DNA of 64,000 nucleotides from contig CM068590.1 in the NCBI GenBank assembly GCA_035048485.1, positions 11,025,329 to 11,089,328 on the forward strand. The letters are read 5' to 3'. A program made the translations under genes and the position numbers. Source of the stretch: Pteria penguin (lineage: Eukaryota > Mollusca > Bivalvia > Pterioida > Pteriidae). The notes below the pieces were generated by a model. That model was not told where the DNA came from, made no database searches, and worked only from the letters and a program-made list of their open reading frames with translations. Positions 1-13,900 of the stretch are shown here, piece after piece (the stretch's first letter is position 1; each line of letters starts with the position of its first letter).

Positions 1-79
1 AATGCTTCGACGACATGGACTTTGGCAATATGCCGTCGATAAGCACTTTCCTATAAGAACGTTAATTACGTGAATATCA

Positions 80-560
80 CGGTGATGTAGATTCAGTCCT
101 AGTCGAAAAGGAAATCGGCAATGAAAATGCAATTAGTGACAATGAATGTCTAGAGAATGAACAGGAACCAGAAAACGAGTGCGCGAATAGTGACACCAAT
201 GAGGACCCCACATGTGCATCTTCCAAGTCAGGACCACTTGGTTTTTTGCCCGTGATTCTAGCGCCGATCCTTCAACAGACTTATTAAGTAACAGTGAAAC
301 ACTGCTTGACAGTGAATTCAGTGACAGTGATAGCCGAAATCAAGTGCGCTCTTCACTGACAACGAATATCAACATTATGATAGAAACAAGTAACAGTGTT
401 AAATTCGGGAAACATAGAGACAACTCGCAGGACATTTATCTCTGTTTCTGATAATCTTTAGTCTGAAGGCATTAACATCAACGAACTTTTAAATGAGATT
501 GCATCGGATATACACGGACATTTCATGAAGGCAGGCGATCGACAGTGTAAAGGAGATTAT
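80..560 (+). pseudogene. Decayed acidic coding remnant of unknown origin
   Basis: Two plus-strand reading frames read as protein-like sequence rich in Asp, Glu, Ser and Asn. The first (about 95-290) runs through an E/N/D-rich stretch and the second (about 255-450) through a repeated S-D-S-rich stretch. A frameshift between them near 250-290 and a stop at about 451 break the product, and a third frame gives a short further stretch to about 560. Low-complexity acidic composition of this kind occurs in many unrelated proteins, so I assign no function. It lies just upstream of an LTR-like repeat and may belong to the same dead mobile element, which is inference. It could also be chance coding-like sequence. 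Confidence 0.25.
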
Positions 561-889
561 TCCATTTAAGTAAGAAAACGAATTTTTCGAAAGTGTAAGT
601 ATACTCGTGTGAATATAGACATGCTTGGAATATTATAGACATTTTCTGAAATTTATTAGAAGACGTTAGAACACCTTTCGATTAGTTAACTTAACATGTC
701 ATTGTATTATTGTTTTGATTGTATGGTTATATTATTGTTATATTATTTCATATTATTATTTAGATTGACAACTTATTTGATTTTACGCTGCAAATAATTC
801 TGTTGTGATCGGAAGAGTTGTGACGTATATTTTATTTTAGACATAGTTATTTTCATTCATTATTATTATTATTGTTGTTGTTATTATTA

Positions 890-1275
890 TTATTGGGTTT
901 TTTTTTTTTTTTTTTTGGTGATTTAAACCCTTAAACCCTAGTTTTTATGTATTTCTATGTACATGTTCTTGTTGATGAATTTGGCGGCAATATTATCTAG
1001 GTCGGAGCGGTAAAATCGCTATATTTAGCACTGTGACCTACGTAGACCGGCTGCTCGCATAGAGCTACCCGTGCATTGCCTATCATTGTGAGCAGCCGCA
1101 ATTTACTATATATAGGGTAGGGACCCGAATTTCAGTAGTACATGGACTTGCTCTAGTTCTAGTTTTTGCCTTGTAATCGTTACGTGTAGAATTGTCATTG
1201 CCACTTTTGTCACCGTTACTTTTCATTGTTTATGTACATATATGTTAATGGATTTTATGCGTGGTGTGTAAATGA
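890..1275 (+). repeat. LTR-like / promoter-bearing dispersed repeat, copy without Penelope insert
   Basis: The segment starts with a T-tract and GGTGAT, then runs through GGCGGCAATATTATCTAGGT and a TATA-like stretch (CTATATATAG near 1110) followed by CAGTAGTAC. The same series of blocks occurs at 34113-34430 and again at 38402-38719. The alignment ends near 1275. A TATA box with a start-like motif downstream suggests an LTR or a retroelement promoter, but I see no matched second LTR next to it. In this copy the T-tract/GGTGAT head runs straight into the body. In the other two copies a Penelope-type 3' end sits between these parts. Confidence 0.5.
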
Positions 1276-1790
1276 CATGTGTAGACTGAATATATTGGGC
1301 CCTATTCTCGATATTGATGTCCAACAAGGAAAATCACTTATTAAAGACATCTCTAGTTACTGTATAGTAGCAGCTTAATTTGCATCCACCAAAGAAGATT
1401 ACAGTTTACAAGAAACGGTGGTCATCTGCTGTGGTCCTTTTGATCCCAGACTGTGGATTCTGCTACAACTAAATGCATTATAGACTCATGCTGTTTACTA
1501 TTTAGTAATGAATTATATCTACAAATAATGCACATTCTAAATTTCTGCTATTTTCATGTATGATGTATACAGTTGTTAGATTAGGTTGTTCTCCTGTCCT
1601 TTTAATAAATCTATGTAAACCGAATAATTTTTATATATTAAATAATTTGTAATGTACAGTCACATTATTATTATTATATTTTTAGAATTGTATGTGAATT
1701 ATATATATGCAGCGATAAGATAGAATAGTAAAAATGATTGAGTAACATATATAAAACTGATTTACAATGAAAACAGCATACATACTTAAA
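1276..1790. other. AT-rich stretch, no gene seen
   Basis: No open frame of useful length, no splice-flanked ankyrin exon and no recognisable repeat end. Several AATAAA and TATATA words occur by composition. Confidence 0.5.
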
Positions 1791-1841
1791 GATTGAATGT
1801 CTCGCGTTAAAAATGAATCAGATCAGTTGATTACTACTCAC

Positions 1842-1900
1842 CTTGTTCTTTGCATTTACATCCGTTTTCATGTCCAAATGGAGCTTTGTAAAATCAATCC
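1842..1900 (-). pseudogene. Decayed ankyrin exon with internal deletion
   Basis: Read on the minus strand it codes a KLHLDMKTDVNAKNK-like tail, then a normal GTGAGT donor, so it is the 3' half of the standard ankyrin exon. The TPLH helix is missing: about 40 bp are deleted, and the usual acceptor TATGCAG is changed (TGTACG). It cannot be spliced as a full repeat. Its flanking intron sequence (1905-2110) still matches the other units of the array. Confidence 0.7.
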
Positions 1901-4900
1901 GTACAGTAAAACATAAAACGGAACGTATTTAGTGGATTCATATTACACTATTGCTACCAATTTCCCGAATTTCAACAGATTTCAAACACACACTCATCTA
2001 TACTTCAGATACCTTTGGATATTTATCAATCAATCTACAAGTTTTCTACATATGTTGCACCATTTATGAATTATGTAATACCATCCATTTTTTACAATAA
2101 ATATAGAACATATATACCTATAAATTTAGTGCACCATATGCGCATTCCGACAAATGTCGTGGCCAAATGATTGGAATTCGCAAAATATATAAATATTTGA
2201 AGAGTGTTTCATACTTTCGTTCTTTGTGCCTCGTAATTATGTTCCATCCGACTGTATACAGTCATCACGTTTTTTACATTTTTTTTTTCAAAAATAGATA
2301 TTTTATGTCTGCGTGTGTGTGAACGCCCTTTATAATCATGAGTTTATTCTTCATTATAATCACCTCAAGCCACATTGAAAAAGATACAGATCACCTCAGG
2401 GCACAGTGAAATAGATATAGATCACCTCAGACCACAGTGAAATAGATACGGACCACCTCAGACCACAGTGCAATAAATTCAGATCACCTCATACCACAGT
2501 GAAATAGATACAGATCATCTCAGACCACAGTGAAATAGATTCAGATCACCTCAGACCACAGAGAAATAGATACAGATCACCTCATACCACAGTAAAATAG
2601 ATACAGATCACCTCAGGCAACAGTGAAATAGATACAGATCACTTCACGCCACAGTGAAATAGATACAGATCAACTCAGACCACAGTGAAATAGATACAGA
2701 CCGCTTGAGGCCACAGTGAAATACATACAGATCACCTCAGACTACAGTGCAATAGATACAAATGACCTCAGGCCACAATGAAATAGATACAAGTCACCTC
2801 AGGCCACAGTGAAATAGATACATATCACCTCAGGTTACAGTGAAATAGATACAGATCACCTCAGTTTACAGTGAAATAGATACAGATCACCTCAGGCTAC
2901 AGTGAAATCGATACAGATCACCTCAGGTTACAGTGAAATAGATACAGATCACCTCAGGTTACAGTGAAATAGATACAGATCACCTCAGGCTACAGTGAAA
3001 TAGATACAGATCACCTCAAGTTACAGTGAAATAGATACAGATCACCTCAGGCTAGAATGAAATAGATACAGATCACCTCAAGCCACAGTGAAATAGATAC
3101 AGACCACCTCAGGTTACAGTGAAATAGATACAGATCACCTCAGGCTACAGTGAAATAGATACTGATCACCTAAGGCTACAGTGAAATAGATACTTATCAT
3201 CTCAGACCACCGTAAAATAGATACAGATCACCTCATTCCACAGTGAAATATATACAGGTAAAATCCAAAAACAGCAATTGACGAACGGCCTTCTCCTTGT
3301 CAGTTCCTTATAGACAGGATCTATTTCATTATAGTAAAACACGCATGATTTTGCCATTAGTTATTTCTACCTATCACCTTCGATCACCTCAGACTACAGT
3401 GCAATAGATACAGATGACCTCAGGCCACAATGAAAAAGATACAAGTCACCTCGGGCCACAGTGAAATAGATACAGATCACCTCAGGTTACAGTGAAATAG
3501 ATGCAGATCACCTCAGTTTACAGTAAAATAGATACAGATCACAATGAAATAGATACATATCATCTCAGACCACAGTGAAATAGATACATACCATCTCAGA
3601 CCACAGTGAAATAGATACAGATAACCTCATTCCACAGTGAAATAGATACAGGTAAAATAAAAAAACAGCAATTGACGAACGGCCTTGTCAATTCCTTATA
3701 GATAGGATCGCGAATTTCATTATACTAAAAGATAGATAATTTTTCCATTGGTTATTTCTATCCATCACATAATTTTTCACAGTGTTCAACAGTTCACAAA
3801 TATTATAATTTCTAAAAAATGAATGATTATCACATATTCAAGTGATGCCCATTCATTTCTTAGAAATTATTATATCTGCAATTTGAATGGAGTTCAATTA
3901 TACACATCTGTACCTAAAGGATCTCTGGATAGTTTTCCACCAACTCAGGTGGTTCACACGTATATTCGATTTCCGTGAACTGATTAAACCCTCCACTCTA
4001 TAATAAACATTATATATCTTAAATTTAATGGGAACAAATTATTGAGATTTCATTGATAGTAATTGTGTCCTCTTGATTGCAGCGGTGTTTTCGTAATCGT
4101 ATGACAGAGATTTTATGCATCGACTTCAAAAATTCACCTGTAGTAGATTGATCAAACTTTGCGATCCGCCTAAAATTCTAAATCTTAAGAAGACTGGAAC
4201 TTCTTTTATCAAAACGTAAAAATAATCCGACATCTTCGATATTTTCAATGATCAATCATGGTATATTATCGATATTTTTACACTGATAATATAGAATTTG
4301 AAACATAATTTTGTGGCAGTTATAAACCTGCAATTCAGTGAAATAAACCCCATTTTACTAAATATTAAACTTCATTTTTGAAAAAAAAAAATCAATCAGT
4401 TGCTTCTTACTCACCTTTTTCTTTCCATTTACATCAACTTTCATGTCCAAAAGTAGCTTTATAACATAAGGGTGATAAAATTTCACTGCTACGTAAAGAG
4501 GTGTCCAATCATCTTATATCGTTAAACGGAACACTATGCATATTTTCCTTATTAACAGATTTCAAATGCAGATATCTATACTTCACATATGTCTGGATAT
4601 TTATTTAGCAATCTATAAGATTCTTGCATATGTTGGGTCTTTTCTGAATTAAGTAATACCATCCACGTCCTTATGGAATTTATGTGCAAATTATCAGCAA
4701 GGATGAAAAATAACTTGGATTATAACGGATATTTATTGTCATCTCCTGATATGAGAACGATTTCTTAACGTGTGAAATGGATTCCACGAAGAAGAATGGA
4801 TGCAGACTATTAAAGTCATCAAACTTAAAATATTGTCTTCCATAATCCGCGATTTGAATGAGTTCAATTACTCACATCTGCACTTCAGGAAGCTCTGGAT

Positions 4901-7900
4901 AATTTTGAAGCAACTCTAAATATTTTTTAAAACAATCCTCTTTATAATAAACATTATTTATCTCTAATATAAAATTAACACCCAACAAAGTATTTTATCC
5001 TCTGGATGCTTATTACAACCTTTTACTGAGTTGTATTCCTAATGGAATGACAGAGATTTTATGCATCGACTTCAAAAATGAAACCGCTGTAGATTTATCA
5101 AATGGCTGAAAATCCAATGAAGACTTTACGATCCCTCTACAGCGGACCTTTTTTTCTAATCTTTTGAGACAAGCTTCATTGCAACACATTCCGCAGTGTT
5201 GGATATTTTCAATGAGAAATCAAGGTATCTTAACGATATATTTATACAAATAAGACATTCTTTGAAACATAATTTAGTGACATTTAAATATACGTAACCT
5301 TTTCAAATTAAGCCATAGTTTCCAATACTCTGAGATTTCAACAGATTTCAAATACGCAACTCTATACTTCAGATAACTCTAGATATTTATCCTGCAATGT
5401 ACAGCATTCCTACATATCGTCCACTTTCTATCAATTATGTAATACCATCCACTTTCTTATGGACAAACATTATGTGCAGATTATCAGTACGGATTATAAA
5501 AATGGTTGGGATTAAAAAAGATACGAAAAGTGAAAGGAGTACTTTTTCAAACATTTGAAAGGGATTTCATGAAAAGTAAATAAAGACATATTCACTTATA
5601 AAACCTCAACTATTCTCTTGCATAATCCATGATGTGAATGGGATTCAGATACACAGATCTGCACTTCAGTGAGCTTTGCCTATATTCCCAGGAAACAATG
5701 ATTCGTTATATTATTTATTTCCAATATAGTTCTAACACCCAACAACTTATTTCTTCCAATGGACACGAATTGCGACCTCCTGATTACAGAGTAGTTTTCG
5801 TAATCGAATGAAAGACAATTCATGGCTCGACTTCAAAAATCGACCCGCTGTTGATTAATCAAATAGCTGGAACTTAATGAAGACTATACGATCCCTCTAC
5901 AGGGGACCTCATTTCCATTATGAAACAGACTTCACTGTTCAAACGACAGAGACACTCCGACATCTTGGAAATTTTCAATGAGAAATCAAGGTATCTTAAT
6001 ACGGTAATATATCTACACACACAAGACGTAATTTGAAACAGAATTTAGGGACATTTATAAACCTGAGTTTCAACAAATAAAGCACAAATAACTGAATTTC
6101 TTTAACTAAAATTGAAACGACTCCGTTTAACAAAATTGAAACAGTTGCTTCTTACTCACTTTGTTCCTTGCATTTATATTCGCTTTTATGTCCAAAAGCA
6201 GCTTTATAACATCTCGATGTTTATGTTCTGTTGCTAAATGAAGAGGTGTCGAATAATTCTGCAAAGTAAAACATGATATGCAATTAATTGAATTATTTCA
6301 AATCAAACTACAGTTTCCGATATTCCGGGATATCAACAGATTTCTAATACATACACATGTACTTCAGATAAATCTAAATATTTATCAAGCAATGTTTTTC
6401 TACGCATGTTGGACCTTCCATCAATACCATATATTTTCTAATGCACAAGCATTATATGCAGATTATCGGTACGGATCATCATATTCTTGATATTAATACG
6501 GATACCAAAATGTAATGTCCTGATGGGAGTACTTCTTAAATATTTGAAGAGGATTCCGAGAAGAATGAATAAAGACTACTTCACTTATTAAACCTCAACT
6601 ATTTTCTTGCATAATCCACGATTTGAATAGAATTCAGATACACACATCTACACTTCAGTGAGACTTGGCTATATTCCAAGCACCCCATATGGTTGTTACA
6701 AATGTTCGACTTTCTAAAAATTGATTTAATCTAACCACTTTATAATTTACATGATTTATCTCCAATGTAACGCTAACACCCAACACATTATTTAAATTCA
6801 TTGATACTAATTGTAACCTACTGATTGAAGACTTGTTTTCGTAATCCAGTGAAAGAGATTTCATACATTGACTCAAGAAAATACTACTGTAGATTAATCA
6901 AATGGCTGGAATAGGATGAAGACTTTACGACCCCTCTAAAGCGGACATCTTTTGCTAATTTTTCGACACAAGACTTCACTGTCCAAAAGGCAGAAACAAT
7001 CCGACGTCTTGGTTGTAAACATGATGGGTAAATCCAAAAATAAGTGCGAAAATCATGAAACCAAAGGACATACAAAATCAGTGAAAAGAAAAACAAAATA
7101 GAAAACAACAAAAACTGCCTTTTGCTTGCTAGCAATACCCTTCACATATACCCAACTGAACGAGTTAAACCATGTAAAATCCGTAAATATCTGCAATGAG
7201 AAATCCAGATATCTTAACGATATATTTACACAGATCTCATAATTTGAAACATAATTTAGTTCCTAAGATAAATATGCATATTTATTTAGCAGTATATAGG
7301 ATTCATGTATATATTAGACCTTCTATCAATTATGTAATATCATCCACTTTCTAATACACAAATATTATGTGCAAATTATCAGTACGCATCATCAAATTGT
7401 TGGGATTAAAACGGATACCTACTCTGGTCACCTGGGATGGGAGTACTTTTGAAACGTTTAAAAGGGATTCTATGAAGAATGAATAAAGATTATTTAATTT
7501 ATTAAACCTCAGCTATTGCCTGCCATGATCCACTATTTCAATGTGAGTCAGATAAATATATGCACTGCAGTGAGTTTGTCTATATTTCCAGCAAACCAAT
7601 TTAATTTAACGCCAAACAATTTATTTGATTGCATTGATACTAAATGCGATCTCCTGATTGCAGAGTTGTTTTCGATCAAATAGCTGGAAATTCAAAGAAG
7701 GCTTTACAATCCCTCTACAGCGGGGCACTCTTCCAAACTTACGAGACGGACTTCACTGTTCAAAATGCACAAACACTCCGAAATGCTGGTTATTATGAAT
7801 AGGAAATCAAGGTATATTAACAATATATTTACACCGATAAGACAAAATTCGAAACATAATTTAATGACAAATAAAACTGAATTTCAGTGAAATAACGATA

Positions 7901-10900
7901 ACTAAAATGAAACAGCTTGCTCTAAAAAAGGTGAAACAGTTACTTCTTACTCACTTTCATTCTTGCATTTACATCCGCTTTCATGTCCAAAAGCAGCTTT
8001 ATAACATCCGGATGATTATGTTGTGCTGCTACGTGAAGAGGCGTCGAATTTTTCTGCATAGTAAAACATAATACTATCTTCAAGGCTCTAAGTCAATAAG
8101 CATTGAGCTTTGTGCTTTATAATATTGGAATGTGTGAAAAAAATATTTTTTGGTAAATTTTGTAATTATATACTATATGGATAAATGATCAATAATATAT
8201 ACTTTTAAGTCATGCTTACACTTGTTCCCATGGTAACCATACTGTTTTGTTGCTTGGTCATATGGAAAATCAAGATTATTCTCTTTATTCAATTAATTGA
8301 CCTCATGCATCGTGTTGCATGGTGAAATTATTCTTATTTCAAATGCTTGATTTAATATGTTAAAAATGAAAATAACATTAACATTTATTTTTCATCTATT
8401 TAATTAAAGAATAATTCGAAATATTTCCTGAACTTTGTACTGATTTTGTCCATTTATTGAGGCTTTGAAAAATAAAATCCAACCAGCGTTATAAAAATCA
8501 ATCAACATGTGTAGCACTTATATCTATCAAACTTAAAATTGAAAAAAAAAATGGGTTAGCATACCAAAGAAATAAAAATCGATACTATTTGCTATAAATT
8601 CGAGCGTTTTCTTTGAATTACTTCCCTTGAGCGAACTCTCTTGGACAGAAAACAACAATTGCTTCACAGAAAACAGAAATAACAAACTGAAGAGGCAAAG
8701 TGTAGAGGCATGTTTATTTGGATTATGTTATTATGTAGTCTAATTGTTAAGTCTTTTATGGTATCATGATCATGAATATGAACATTACCAGTATGTTTCC
8801 GGACGTTTTGAGAGGTTTTTGGTCGATAACATTTTTACGCAACGAAAATATTTGATATTTGGCAAAATTTATTGTTGAATTCAGATAATTAAAAATGTTT
8901 TAAAAAATCCACATGTTTCGATACCACATTCTTTGTTTACCTTATACTTAGCGGTTTCCGGTCTTGACGGTTTATGCTGTATTGGGGCTCAGAAAGGGAT
9001 GTTAACCTTCTTGTCAAATAGACATATATTAATGAGGGGTAAAAAATAAATCAACAGTCATAGGAATTTTAATAAATGTTACATGGACTTTCCATATAAT
9101 AGATTTGCTTTCCAGTGGGCTGACGTCACGTCTGCAGCATGAGAAATAACAACTCAATACAGAAAGAGAAAGAAAGGTGGAAGTTTTATTTATTTCTTCA
9201 AAATCGAGCTAAAGATTTGCTGATACAAACAGTTGAACAATAGGCAAAAATAGTTGTTGGAGGTGTCTCAGATAACGAGACAAGTGGAAACTGCTTTAGT
9301 CTGGAAACTGTTACATCACCAGTATACATGTACTTTACTTTTATGTTTGAATTATTTCTTTTCCCAAACAATGAAACAGTAAAAAGCATCCAATGCCAAT
9401 TAATCATTGAACTCTCAGTAACTACTGCATATTTATGACTGAAACTGAGTCATTGTTTCTCAGATTCTCTTCAATATTTGTAAAAATTAATCGCCCCATT
9501 TTGTAAGCTCACCTGAACCAACGGCTAAAATGAGTTATTGTCCTAGCGTGTTGTCCGTATGTAAACTTTTACATTTCCAAATTCTTTTTGAAAACCGCTT
9601 CAAGGATTTTGATTTTAAAACTAAACCATAACATTTGAAACAAAAGAATTTGGGATTTCAAACTACACATATGTATTCCTTATGGCAAGATCTGTCTGTC
9701 AGTACCAACTTTTTTCACCTTGTGACCTTGACGTTTGACCTACTTTTAGAAAACTTTAACTTAAGCCGTGATTGTTGAACAAAAAAAGATGGGTCCTTCA
9801 TATTATACATGTGTACTCTTTGCGGCAAGAGCTATCTGTCGGTACGAAAATTTGTGAATTCGTGACCTTTACCTTAGTCTTTGCCCAACTTTGAATTTTA
9901 AAAGGGGGTATTTGTCCCGTTAGGAAAGTACATGTACTAGCTTTTGATAAAAATACTCAGGTGAGCAGTATGAGCTCCTAAGAACTCCAGTTTGTAAATC
10001 TGGTCACCTTTATTGTTCCCCGCTTTTTGCAAAGCGTGGGGACATTAACCTCGACCATAACTTTTTAACCGTAAGACATAGGGTCTTCATATTTGGTATG
10101 TGTGTCAATAATTCCAATACCTTTCCGTTGGTTTCAAAATATTTTGATCATGTGACCTTGACTGTGACTTTTGACCTACTTCAATGTAACTTTTTAACCT
10201 TAAGACGTGGGGGCTTCATGCTTGTCATGTATGTCCCTAATTGCAGATACATGCACTACATAACAATATGTCACAGGTCACTGCACCCTTACTGATAGAA
10301 TCCCGAAAGCTGGGGACCACAATTCTCTGAATTTGCTTGTTCCTTTTCAAATTTGTACACTAACAAAATTATCATTAGGGGCATCCATGATTCTCATATT
10401 ACATTTAATTCAACAGAAACCATAATGTCTCCTTCAGCCAATCTATTGGAGGAGAGAAGTTGAATTGTGGAATAAACACAAAATTGTCCACAGCTCTAAC
10501 CATATTGAGTGTTCAAGGCCTATCCTCACACATCTGTCAAACTTTCACATCAAGCATGATAATATCGAGTCTGAAGCACATTTACTATTGCTACGTGGTG
10601 GACTTTTTACAAGTGATATAAAAAGTTTGACAGTATGTCAAAATCATAGACATAAACTTGGCATTGGATGGAGCTGCAGTAAGATGTGCTCACTATGTTA
10701 CACAAAGAAAAGTATGCCAAAAGGGACAATTACCAAGGAGCTATCCTCTTACCTAATGATTGAAAAGAGAAAATACATAGGAATTGGGTCAGGTATGAAA
10801 TGATTTATATTTTTAAGTTGACATTCTACTTACCGTTTCATAGACAAATCAGTATTTAGCTTAAATGATAGAAATTTAAATTATGTCTGCTTTTGACTTT

Positions 10901-13900
10901 GAATTTTTTTTTTTAATTCACGATGAAAATTTACAAGGCCTTTAAAATTAAAACATAAATAAATGAATTAAAATCAATTAAGTAGAAGAATAATGTTTTG
11001 TAATTTTATTTTTTTTTATAATTCCAATTTACTTTGTATTTCAGGTGTGTGTGTAAAATGTAGGTCAAACGTGATCAAAGAAATGGAATCATATCAAAAC
11101 AAAGAAGATGATACTGTGGTACATATAAATTTGATGAATTTTTAGGTGTCCCTTACTATTTTCCTTTTGTCCTTTCTTATTCATTTTATTATTATTATTA
11201 TTATTCCAACCACAATCTTTCATGGTAGTTTCTTGAAAACTAGGAAAGCTAGAAGCTTCAAATTGTCAGGGGATATAGAAAAATCCAAACTCTAGAGGTA
11301 TCTCTTTTTTCATATGTTTATATTTTTGGTTTGTTTGCTCACAGTGTCCATAGAGTGATTTTTCTTTAAGTACCCCTAGAATTTAAAAAAAAAAAATTTT
11401 TTTTGGATAATAGACTTTAAAAAATAAATGTCACATTCAGTGGATTATAAGAAATGTCACATTCAGTGGATAAAATACACATGGTATTTTCCAAACTAAA
11501 GAATTCCCAAGACATTGATTTATCATTAGGAGGCCCAAACTCTTTTCTTAAAAACACATGAGATACACTTTTTAGATACCTATAAATAATTTATTGGTAT
11601 CACAATATACAGTAAATAAATTACAAAGCATGTTTTATAGTCAACAAACTCTGAAAATTTCATCGGTTTATCTCGAGTATTTTAGAAGATATGAGGATTT
11701 GAAAATAGACAATATTGCATTTTCACACCTTTTTCAAGCAAATGAAAATGCACAACCTCGTAGTTTTATGAGTGTATAACTTAATCATTTATGCATAAAA
11801 TATGTAATTTATTTATATTAATCTACTTTATGTACTACAGATATTACGAAAAAAAAGATAAAAACATTGGTTGTAAGTCTTATCTCAAATATAATCTCTT
11901 AAAAAATCTCTTCTTTACTTTGATGAAAACGACGAAGTCCAAATGTCCAAGGTCATTTTTCTAAAAACATTCAAGGATTCATAATAATGTAAAAACTTAT
12001 TTAAAATGGTTATTTATAAGGATATTTTAAGGAATTTAGATTGTTATAAGGTATATATGTTCTATATTTATTGTATGACAAAAAATAAGCTCTGTATAAG
12101 CAAAAGCATTTTCACCTAAATCAGGGGCGGATAACTCTTTTAAAAATGTGAAAAATATCACATACCTTTTAATTTATCATAATATAGCTTAATTTTTTAT
12201 ATTATTCTAATATATGTTTTATATTCATTAGTTTAAAAACATAAAAACTTTCGATAAATATGTTATGATCTCAAATATAAACTCAAATATATACAAATTG
12301 TCGTAAAGTTTGGTTGATTTCAATTCCTGTTCTTTATGTTTCCTTCATGATAATCCTTCACAATTAACAGGAAACCAGATAATTAGTCCTTGTCTTTCAT
12401 TAATACGAATACCCAGTTTATTAAGATCACTAATTAATATCTTGAAAGCTGTTAAAATGTACGAAATAAAGGTTGATATTTGCTGGGTCAGACAACCGAT
12501 TGAGGTGATATTACATAATAATTTAGCCGCACAGGTGACAGGTGATCGCTCTACACGACGTTAGTCCGATATACCCTCGATATATTGAAAATATTGCAAC
12601 TTGATTAGAAAGTCAACTATTAAAGATATTATAGAATTCGCCTTGGGACTGGTCATCTGATTGCACATGACGAAGAGTCAACGCTGTCGCTGGTGTTTTC
12701 ATGCGAGCTTTACCGACAAACACACGTTTTCGAGTGCGAATTACAGGTATATCGAGGGAATATTAAAATTAGTATTATTGTCCATAAAGTCTTCAATACA
12801 CAGTTATCTAAATAAAAAATTACAAATTGAAAACCTTTATTTTTTGGAGGGGGGGGGGGGTGTCACGCGACTATTGGCGATACCTTAAGATAACTTGTTC
12901 TCTCATTGTTATATACTTGTTCTCTCATTTTAATATCTACAGTGGCGGATTTATAGGGGTCGCTCCCCCTTTTTGCCACAATTATGAGTAAATCTTCAGA
13001 TTTCGCCCCTAAATTGGCAGAGTATTTTGGTTTATATTGGACTTTCACTTGTGCGCTCCCCACCCTCCCATTTCGGAAATTCTGGATTGGCCACTGATAT
13101 AAATACCAAAATTCATTAAAGAGGATTAAAACCAAATCATTTGAATCAAAAGAGGCTCTTAGTCTCCTCATTTTTCCTTTAACAAAAAAATTCTTCCTTA
13201 GATATGAATAAATTATCCCTCCCACCTTCCTTTCACAGAGGTCTAGACTTATCTGCAATTAAAATGTAAGTCTGAAGTTGTAAACAGTGGGGTCAATGTA
13301 AACTAAATGATAAAATGATGTCTTTTTTTATCGCACAATATATGTCTTGATATTTATTACATTGAAATGTGTATTTCTGTACATAATTCTATACGACAAT
13401 ACGTGGAGGTCGTCAAGAGTCAGAGGAAACACGTGTAAAATCGTATTAATAGAGCTACAAAGTTACAATAAACTATATGAAATCGTCAAATATTTAATTA
13501 ATGTAAATACCAATAATCATCGAATATAAAAATCATTCATCAATCATCAATCGTCATAGACATCAGGATGTAGTTTTTCAATAGATAACACGTCCTGAAT
13601 GTGAATAAGCAGCCATCTGGCATAGTTCATATGATCGAGGGTAAAAAAATAGGGAATAATAGCTGAAAGACTTTTAATGTAGAGACGGAAAATCACTTTC
13701 CCGATATGATCGTATAAACGAAAAAACAAGTAATACCAACTAATATCAATTTTGAAAGCCCTTTGTATTGATTTCATATATGAATATAGTGTAATGACAA
13801 TCTTATCTAATATAAGATTTTGTTTTGGAACTCCTTTACCTTTGTGATCTGACATATTCTGCTTGTATTTACTTTTGCAGAATTTAACTTCAAGCACCAT

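Noticed and set aside
2353..3652. Direct repeats that might look like a CRISPR array
   Set aside because: The 31-bp units are directly adjacent with no unique spacers, and the context is animal DNA. It is a minisatellite.
12863..13258. 131-residue minus-strand open frame
   Set aside because: It runs through the CAGTGGC MITE and low-complexity flanks and has no recognisable domain.
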